From NCBI RefSeq assembly GCF_000374365.1, contig NZ_KB894120.1, positions 1-64,000 on the forward strand: a DNA stretch of 64,000 bases, read 5' to 3'. A program made the translations under genes and the position numbers. This stretch comes from Bacteroides gallinarum DSM 18171 = JCM 13658. GTDB lineage: Bacteria; Bacteroidota; Bacteroidia; Bacteroidales; Bacteroidaceae. The notes below the pieces were generated by a model. The model was not told the origin of the DNA. It saw only the letters and a program-made list of their open reading frames with translations, and made no database searches. Positions 61,598 to 64,000 of the stretch are shown here, in pieces (the first letter of the stretch is position 1; each line of letters opens with the position of its first letter).

Positions 61598-64000
61598 ATG
61601 AAACGAATCATCCTTCAGACAATAGCAGTGCTTCTTTTCGCGGCGATATCCTCCGCATCCGCACAAAGGACAAATCCGGAACGGATACACGAGAATGTCC
61701 GTGTCACACCCTACCCCCAACAGGATAACCCGCTTTACCTGAACCCCTCTCCCCTGATAGTACCGGTGGAGATGCGCAAAGCGGAATACCTGCAATTCCA
61801 ACTTTCGCAAGACCGTACATTCCCCACGGGAAAGACCATACAATCCGAACCTCTTGCCTGGTGCATGTTCAATCCGCACCGCATCCTGGAGAACGGTACG
61901 TGGTACTGGCGTTTCCGCTCCATAGACAAAGACCGGAAAGCCACCGCCTGGAGCGAAACCTACGATTTCAGCGTTACCGGAGACATTCCGCAATTCGTTA
62001 CCCCTACCTTCGACGTCTTTATGAAAAACATGCCGAAAGGTTATCCGCGCATGTACTGCTTCATCGACAAAGGGTTGGAGAAAGGACAGCCCGCCGTTAC
62101 TTCGCATCCCGAATACAAAGAGATGAAAGGGCGTGCAGACGGCGCGATGAAGAACAGCCACGAAACCGCCGCGAAACCTTATAAGCTGATAGGCAAGATA
62201 GCCACCGATTTCAACTTCCTCTACACCGCCTACCGCTCTACGGGCGAACAGCAGTACGCCGACAAGATGCTTGCCGTGACCCGCGCCCTGCTTGCCGTAC
62301 CCCATGACATGAGCCTGAAAAACGATTTCGTATGCGGCGACATCATCTACACATTCACGCATGTCTACGACGCCTGCTACGACCGCCTGACCGATGCCGA
62401 ACGCAAAGAGCTGGAAAAGCGCACCTTCGCCACCGCCAAATACCACCACATGCTGCAACGCAAGGGAACCGAAGAAAACCACATCTTCGACAACCACTAC
62501 TGGCAACGCGGCTTCCGCGAGATGCTGCAACTGGGACTGATGTTCGGCGATACCCGCGACGATGCCAAAGAAATACTGGAATACTGCTACGAACTCTGGA
62601 CGGCACGCGCTCCGGCATCCGGTTTCAACCGCGACGGCGAGTGGCACAACGGGCAGGGCTATTTCAACGCCAACACCAAAACCCTGTGGTACGTACCCGC
62701 CCTGATGTCGTACATTACGAAGACCGACTTCCTGCAACACCCTTTCTATAAGAACCTGGGCAAGGCGCTTGTCTACGCCTGGCCGCCGCGCAGCATGAGC
62801 GCCGGTTTCGGCGACGGAAACGAAAAGCCGGAAACTCCCCCGCGCCAGCGCGTAGCCCTTGCCGACTACATCGCCCGCGAAACGGGCGACCCTTATGCCA
62901 TGTGGTATTGCAACGAGACAAAAGCCGTCAGAGGAGACTTCGATACCCGCCTTCAACGCATGGGCTCGTACGACAAGAGCTTCCCGGCTTCCACCCCGCT
63001 GCCCGAAGACGCCCCCAAAGCCTTATGGATGCAAGATACCGGCGAGATGCTGGCACACAGCAACCTCAGGAACTATCGCCAGAACACATTCCTGAGCTTC
63101 CGCTCCAGCCCGTTCGGTTCGGGAAGCCATACGCTTGCCGACCAGAACAGCTTCAACCTGCATTTCCGCGGAGTACCCGTGTACCGTTCCAGCGGCTACT
63201 ACCTGAATTTCAGCGACCCGCATAACCTGCTGTCCTACCGCCACACCCGCGCCCACAACACAATCCTCGTAGACGGCATCGGGCAGCCCTTTACCACCCG
63301 TGCCTACGGAAAGATAGTACGCATGATGTCGGGCGAGAATATCTCTTATGCCTGCGGCGACGCCTCGAACGCTTATTGCGGCCTGACCGACTACCCCATG
63401 TGGCAGAAGAATTTCCAGAACTCCCAAGTGGAAGAATCCGCAGCCAACGGTTTCGGCGAAACACCCTTGACGAAATACCGCCGCCACATCCTGCTGCTGC
63501 ATCCCGACATCGTGGTAATCTACGACGAACTGGAAGCCGCCAAACCCGTACGCTGGGACTGGCTGCTGCACAGCCCCGTACAGTTCGAATTCGAGGAGAA
63601 CGGCAAGGACAAGACGCTCACCACGCGCTATCCCGAGAAGAAGTTCAGCTCCATAGCGAGGCTGTACAGCAACTCCGACTGCAAGCTGTCCCAAACCGAC
63701 CGGTATTTCTCCGCACCCGACCCCAAGAAGATGCGTAAAGGGCAGGAATACCCCAACCAGTGGCATATGACCGCCGCTTACGAGAAAAGCCCCGCCAACC
63801 GTATCCTTACTATCATCACCCTGCAACCTGACGGCGATAAAGTAATCCCCGTCATGCACGACAAGAACGGCAATCCCAACGACTTCGTCGCCGGCAAGTG
63901 GAAGATTCGCGCACAGCTCAACCCGGACGAACCTGCCGAACTGCTGATACGCGCCCCTAAAGGAGGCGCCCTTTTCAGCCTGGGCAACAAGAGCCCCAAA
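61598..64000 (+). CDS. Heparinase II/III-family polysaccharide lyase, DUF4962 type (3' truncated by window)
   Basis: The frame opens at the ATG at 61598 and runs 801 codons to the window end with no stop. It has a signal peptide (1-23, ending ASAQ) and the same architecture as the lyase at 53685: N-terminal beta domain, toroid with ENHIFDNHYWQRG and DGEWHNGQGYF, and C-terminal sandwich with RHTRAHNTILVDGIGQ and YRRHILLLHPDIVVIYDELEAA. The two flank the susCD pair. It is probably co-transcribed with susCD. Substrate unknown, as for the first lyase; only the last part of the protein is missing. Confidence 0.88.
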   Translation, partial: MKRIILQTIAVLLFAAISSASAQRTNPERIHENVRVTPYPQQDNPLYLNPSPLIVPVEMRKAEYLQFQLSQDRTFPTGKTIQSEPLAWCMFNPHRILENGTWYWRFRSIDKDRKATAWSETYDFSVTGDIPQFVTPTFDVFMKNMPKGYPRMYCFIDKGLEKGQPAVTSHPEYKEMKGRADGAMKNSHETAAKPYKLIGKIATDFNFLYTAYRSTGEQQYADKMLAVTRALLAVPHDMSLKNDFVCGDIIYTFTHVYDACYDRLTDAERKELEKRTFATAKYHHMLQRKGTEENHIFDNHYWQRGFREMLQLGLMFGDTRDDAKEILEYCYELWTARAPASGFNRDGEWHNGQGYFNANTKTLWYVPALMSYITKTDFLQHPFYKNLGKALVYAWPPRSMSAGFGDGNEKPETPPRQRVALADYIARETGDPYAMWYCNETKAVRGDFDTRLQRMGSYDKSFPASTPLPEDAPKALWMQDTGEMLAHSNLRNYRQNTFLSFRSSPFGSGSHTLADQNSFNLHFRGVPVYRSSGYYLNFSDPHNLLSYRHTRAHNTILVDGIGQPFTTRAYGKIVRMMSGENISYACGDASNAYCGLTDYPMWQKNFQNSQVEESAANGFGETPLTKYRRHILLLHPDIVVIYDELEAAKPVRWDWLLHSPVQFEFEENGKDKTLTTRYPEKKFSSIARLYSNSDCKLSQTDRYFSAPDPKKMRKGQEYPNQWHMTAAYEKSPANRILTIITLQPDGDKVIPVMHDKNGNPNDFVAGKWKIRAQLNPDEPAELLIRAPKGGALFSLGNKSPK

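Noticed and set aside
61583..62956. 457-codon minus-strand frame at the PUL end
   Set aside because: Antisense to the second lyase, which has a signal peptide and conserved catalytic blocks.

Overview
The window is a chromosomal segment of a Bacteroides-type gut anaerobe. The evidence is a SusC/SusD polysaccharide utilisation locus (PUL), the acn-icd-gltA operon known from Bacteroides fragilis, an ExbB/ExbD/ExbD set, many PCMD or Calycin-like lipoproteins, an IS1182-type transposase, and repeated TAnnTTTG boxes (the Bacteroides -7 promoter element) upstream of genes. Coding GC is fairly high for the genus. The species cannot be fixed from this sequence alone.

Layout. 1-300: left-edge fragment of an IS1182 element. 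384-5581: secreted phospholipase D/cardiolipin synthase, thyA-folA, Lrp regulator, M64 peptidase, acetyltransferase. 5582-6120: nested palindromes. 6121-8669: ExbB, a four-helix membrane protein, two ExbD proteins and tRNA-Ser(GGA). 8834-12085: tatD, an unknown gene, a prenyl synthase and tonB. 12353-14967: cmk, ispH, pfkA. 15208-18274: SDR, OYE-type flavoenzyme and steroid 5-alpha-reductase family protein, a gene trio matching the gut Bacteroidales bile-acid/steroid A-ring reduction cluster. 18589-23422: citrate synthase, isocitrate dehydrogenase and aconitase (oxidative TCA branch). 23616-25517: UPF1-like helicase. 25838-32183: branched-chain amino acid operon ilvD-ilvB-ilvN-thioesterase-ilvC, preceded by a 24-residue leader peptide with four consecutive Val codons and mutually exclusive terminator and antiterminator stems. 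32479-36608: SlyD-like FKBP, cysteine desulfidase family gene, PCMD lipoprotein and outer-membrane barrel. 37210-43923: porin, imelysin lipoprotein, di-haem oxidoreductase and CcsBA-type cytochrome c maturation protein. 44365-46167: AT-rich mosaic PCMD lipoprotein. 46535-51821: aroC, M20 dipeptidase, Nudix hydrolase, topoisomerase III. 52022-64000: PUL with serine-type sulfatase, heparinase II/III-family lyase, SusC, SusD and a second lyase cut by the window end.

The most notable items are: (i) the ilv attenuator, whose segments can be read base by base; (ii) the three-gene steroid/bile-acid cluster; (iii) matching tandem half-sites with the same geometry upstream of the sulfatase and susC units, suggesting one regulator for the whole PUL; (iv) two intergenic arrays with different sequences but the same 22-bp period; and (v) the haem-protein operon that carries its own cytochrome maturation gene.

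Limits: all family calls are by reading motifs, not by database search. Percentages are hand counts on a few lines. Promoters and hairpins are sequence matches only.
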